A DNA stretch of 16,907 nt. Source: Corticimicrobacter sp040137905. Its GTDB lineage: Bacteria; Pseudomonadota; Gammaproteobacteria; Burkholderiales; Burkholderiaceae_B. Each line of letters opens with the position of its first letter. The first letter of the stretch is position 1. The notes beneath the pieces are model-generated. The model was not told the origin of the DNA. It saw only the letters and a program-made list of their open reading frames with translations, and searched no databases. The position numbers were made by a program, and so were the translations under genes. The stretch spans positions 1 through 16,907 of the forward strand of contig NZ_JBEFDG010000087.1 of the NCBI RefSeq assembly GCF_040137905.1, written 5' to 3'. Shown in pieces: positions 14,945 through 16,907 of the stretch.

Positions 14945-15970
14945 TCAGCGCGGCAGGTAGATCTGGTCGAACGTGCCACCATCGGCAAAGTGCTTCTTCT
15001 GCGCATCACGCCAGCCACCGAATTCGCCATCGATGGTCACCAGCTTGAGGTCCGGGAACTTGTCGGCGTACTTTTTCGCCACCTCAGGGTTGGTCGGGCG
15101 ATAGTAGTTCTGGGCAATGATTTCCTGCGCTTCGGGCGTGTAGAGCCATTCCAGGTAGGCCTGGGCGGCAGCACGCGTCCCCTTGCGGTCGACCACCTTG
15201 TCCACCACGGCAACCGGCGGCTCGGCCAGGATCGAGAGCGACGGCACCACGATGTCGAACTTGTCGGGACCCAGTTCGTTCAGGGCCAGGAAGGCCTCGT
15301 TTTCCCAGGCCAGCAGCACGTCACCCAGGCCGCGCTCGACAAAGGTCGTGGTCGCACCACGGGCACCGGTATCAAGCACCGGCACATGCTCGAAAAGTTC
15401 TTTCACGAATGCCTGGGCCTTGGCTTCGTCACCACCATTCTTTTCCAGTGCATAAGCCCAGGCCGCCAGATAGTTCCAGCGTGCGCCACCGGAGGTCTTG
15501 GGATTGGGTGTGATGACCTGCACACCTTCCTTCACCAGGTCGTCCCAGTCGTGGATACCCTTGGGATTGCCCTTGCGTACCAGGAACACGATGGTCGAAG
15601 TGTAGGGCGAGCTGTTTTCGGGCAGGCGCGTCTGCCAGTCCTGAGGCAGCAGGCCCGCATCGGCAATGGCGTCGATATCGTAGGCCAGCGCCAGTGTCAC
15701 GACGTCGGCATCCAGGCCATCGACCACCGAGCGCGCCTGGCGGCCGGAACCACCATGAGACTGGCGGATCGTGAGTTTGGTGCCTGCCTGCTGCTGGTAG
15801 GCTTCGATGAATTTTTCATCGATCACGCGATACAGTTCGCGCGTGGGATCGTAGGAGACATTCAGCAGGGTTTGCTCGTTTTGCTGCGCGGCTGCAGGTG
15901 CCGAAGCCAGCGGCAGGAGCGTGGAGGCGGCGAACAGTGCAGACAGGATGAAACGGTTTTTTCCAGACAT
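14945..15970 (-). CDS. sbp: Periplasmic sulfate/thiosulfate-binding protein (Sbp/CysP family)
   Basis: Substrate-binding protein that captures sulfate or thiosulfate in the periplasm and delivers it to CysT-CysW-CysA. It has 341 residues from the ATG at 15970, chosen because a signal peptide begins there: MSGKNR, a hydrophobic core, and a likely cleavage after Ala28 (APAAA before QQNEQT). In-frame starts further upstream (to 16063) would bury the signal. Family landmarks are LNVSYDPTRELY, SHGGSGRQARSVVDGLDADVVTLALAYDID, NSSPYTSTIVFLVRKGNPK and NPKTSGGARWNYLAAWAYA. Sbp and CysP are alike, so sulfate versus thiosulfate preference cannot be told from sequence. It is the first gene of the transporter operon; the ribosome binding site is weak (GAG). 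Confidence 0.95.
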   Translation of the reverse strand: MSGKNRFILSALFAASTLLPLASAPAAAQQNEQTLLNVSYDPTRELYRVIDEKFIEAYQQQAGTKLTIRQSHGGSGRQARSVVDGLDADVVTLALAYDIDAIADAGLLPQDWQTRLPENSSPYTSTIVFLVRKGNPKGIHDWDDLVKEGVQVITPNPKTSGGARWNYLAAWAYALEKNGGDEAKAQAFVKELFEHVPVLDTGARGATTTFVERGLGDVLLAWENEAFLALNELGPDKFDIVVPSLSILAEPPVAVVDKVVDRKGTRAAAQAYLEWLYTPEAQEIIAQNYYRPTNPEVAKKYADKFPDLKLVTIDGEFGGWRDAQKKHFADGGTFDQIYLPR

Positions 15971-16024
15971 GGCTGACTCACATAAATGTAAACAGGTGAA
16001 CAGCGATGGTGCCTGCGCCGGATA

Positions 16025-16046
16025 CAAAACGGAACGAACCGTTTTG
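16025..16046. promoter_or_regulatory. Palindrome in the sbp leader
   Basis: A 22-bp inverted repeat with perfect 8-bp arms (CAAAACGG / CCGTTTTG) and a six-base centre lies 55-76 bases upstream of the sbp ATG. It begins just downstream of the candidate -10 element, near the expected transcription start. It could be a regulator's operator or a stem-loop at the very 5' end of the sbp mRNA. Confidence 0.5.
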
Positions 16047-16053
16047 CCATTGT

Positions 16054-16081
16054 TTATTACCAAACGATCTAATCACCACAA
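16054..16081 (-). promoter_or_regulatory. Candidate promoter of the sbp-cysTWA operon
   Basis: On the minus strand TTGTGG (16081-16076) and TAATAA (16059-16054) are separated by 16 bases, a fair sigma-70 arrangement. Transcription would start around 16047, leaving a leader of about 77 bases. The stretch just upstream is AT-rich with TGGTGATTAGAT-like sequence where a LysR-type activator such as CysB might bind, but no specific site could be defined. Confidence 0.45.
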
Positions 16082-16100
16082 ATCCACCCATGTCATGCAC

Positions 16101-16137
16101 ATAAAAGAAGGATGCCCGACGAAGACATCGGGCATCC
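16101..16137 (-). terminator. Rho-independent terminator of the peroxiredoxin gene
   Basis: A perfect 10-bp stem (GGATGCCCGA at 16110-16119 and TCGGGCATCC at 16128-16137) with an eight-base loop is followed on the minus strand by TTCTTTTAT. It sits 48 bases beyond the peroxiredoxin stop, as expected for its terminator, and insulates the sbp promoter downstream. Confidence 0.85.
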
Positions 16138-16185
16138 AGGCCTGACAGGCTGCACCGCCTTCGACCAGGCAGTGCGGAAAGCCTG

Positions 16186-16827
16186 TTATTTGTTGGGTTG
16201 CGGCGTGATGCGCAGGTAAGGACGCACGGCCTTGTAGCCCTTGGGGAATTTCTGCTTGATGACTTCCTCATCCTGCAGCGACGGAACAATGATCACGTCC
16301 TGACCGTCTTCCCAGTTGACCGGCGTGGCGACGCTGTGGCTGTCGGTCAGTTGCAGCGAATCGATCACACGCAGGATTTCGTTGAAGTTGCGCCCCGTGC
16401 TGGCCGGGTAGGTGATGATCAGCCGCACCTTCTTGGCCGGATCGATGATGAATACCGAACGCACGGTCAGGGTAGCGTTGGCATTGGGGTGGATCATGTC
16501 GTACAGATCGGACACCTTGCGATCGGCATCAGCGATGATCGGGAATTCGACCGAGGTGTTCTGGGTTTCGTTGATGTCGCTGATCCAGCCCTGGTGTTTG
16601 TCGGCCGGATCGACGGACAATGCCAGCACCTTGACGCCACGTTTGGCGAACTCGTCCTTGAGCTTGGCGGTGTAGCCCAGCTCGGTCGTGCAGACCGGCG
16701 TGTAGTCGGCCGGATGCGAGAACAGCACACCCCAACTGTCGCCAAGGTAGTCATAGAAGCGGATCTTGCCGACCGAGGAATCCTGTTCGAAATCAGGGGC
16801 GATATCGCCCAGACGCAGAGTAGCCAT
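16186..16827 (-). CDS. 1-Cys peroxiredoxin (Prx6 subfamily, AhpC/TSA fold)
   Basis: Cytoplasmic thiol peroxidase that reduces hydrogen peroxide and organic hydroperoxides. It has 213 residues, close to the ~220 usual for Prx6-type proteins. The peroxidatic Cys46 lies in SHPADYTPVCTTELG, the Prx6 signature. It is the only cysteine in the protein, so there is no resolving Cys and an external thiol must recycle it. The C-terminal half includes VNWEDGQDVIIVP and the typical end KGYKAVRPYLR. The start at 16827 has AAGGA upstream with a spacer of about seven bases. It is transcribed toward the cys operon but is closed off by its own terminator, so it is a neighbour rather than an operon member. Confidence 0.95.
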   Translation of the reverse strand: MATLRLGDIAPDFEQDSSVGKIRFYDYLGDSWGVLFSHPADYTPVCTTELGYTAKLKDEFAKRGVKVLALSVDPADKHQGWISDINETQNTSVEFPIIADADRKVSDLYDMIHPNANATLTVRSVFIIDPAKKVRLIITYPASTGRNFNEILRVIDSLQLTDSHSVATPVNWEDGQDVIIVPSLQDEEVIKQKFPKGYKAVRPYLRITPQPNK

Positions 16828-16867
16828 AATCAGTCCTTGAAGGGGGAAGACACATTATGGATTTTTT

Positions 16868-16896
16868 CATAGAGAATGACTGATTAATATAATCAA
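16868..16896 (-). promoter_or_regulatory. Candidate promoter and palindromic operator of the peroxiredoxin gene
   Basis: A perfect palindrome TGATTA-TAT-TAATCA lies at 16881-16895, 54-68 bases upstream of the ATG. On the minus strand TTGATT (16896-16891), overlapping it, is followed after 17 bases by TCTATG (16873-16868), a weak -35/-10 pair; CATAAT nearer the gene is an alternative -10. A protein bound to the palindrome would cover the -35. It does not match the OxyR pattern, and the regulator is unknown. Confidence 0.4.
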
Positions 16897-16907
16897 TGGG
16901 TATATAC

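Noticed and set aside
14153..15976. Long plus-strand open frame of 607 codons over cysT and sbp
   Set aside because: Antisense to two well-conserved genes; a product of codon bias in high-G+C DNA, with His-, Gln- and Arg-rich low-complexity translation.

Overview
The window looks like a chromosomal segment of a betaproteobacterium of the order Burkholderiales, most like the Alcaligenaceae (Bordetella/Kerstersia/Castellaniella type). This rests on moderately high G+C (about 60% by eye), protein style, a short unfused CysN, and a sulfate-reduction set that uses an iron-sulfur APS reductase. The genus cannot be fixed from this sequence. Most of the window is ordinary, well-conserved metabolism in two blocks. 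The less explained items are a left-edge gene behind an SOS box and one unrecognised gene between the blocks.

Layout. (1) 1-497: the 5' part of an unidentified leftward gene (start at 269), preceded by a 20-bp LexA box at 311-330, then the kdp control region with phased repeats of GAATTTATG. (2) 498-8353, plus strand: kdpA, kdpB, kdpC, kdpD, kdpE, i.e. the high-affinity ATP-driven potassium uptake complex and its two-component regulator, very tightly packed and with no recognisable kdpF. (3) 8416-8868, plus strand: an AT-richer 150-residue cysteine-containing protein of unknown function, possibly the last gene of the kdp transcript, ending in a hairpin that faces the next block. (4) 8904-15970, minus strand: sulfate assimilation. 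Read in transcription order it is sbp (periplasmic binding protein), cysT and cysW (permeases), cysA (ATPase), then after a hairpin/T-run gap cysH (APS reductase), cysD and cysN (ATP sulfurylase). (5) 16186-16827, minus strand: a 1-Cys (Prx6-type) peroxiredoxin with its own terminator.

How the genes work together. KdpD senses potassium limitation or osmotic stress and phosphorylates KdpE, which should activate kdp from the repeat-containing control region. KdpA translocates K+, KdpB hydrolyses ATP and KdpC stabilises the complex. In the cys block, Sbp-CysTWA import sulfate or thiosulfate, CysDN converts sulfate to APS, and CysH reduces APS directly to sulfite. No APS kinase (CysC) is present here, which agrees with the extra Fe-S cysteines in CysH. 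Sulfite reductase genes are not in the window. No rRNA, tRNA, CRISPR array, insertion sequence or prophage gene was seen.
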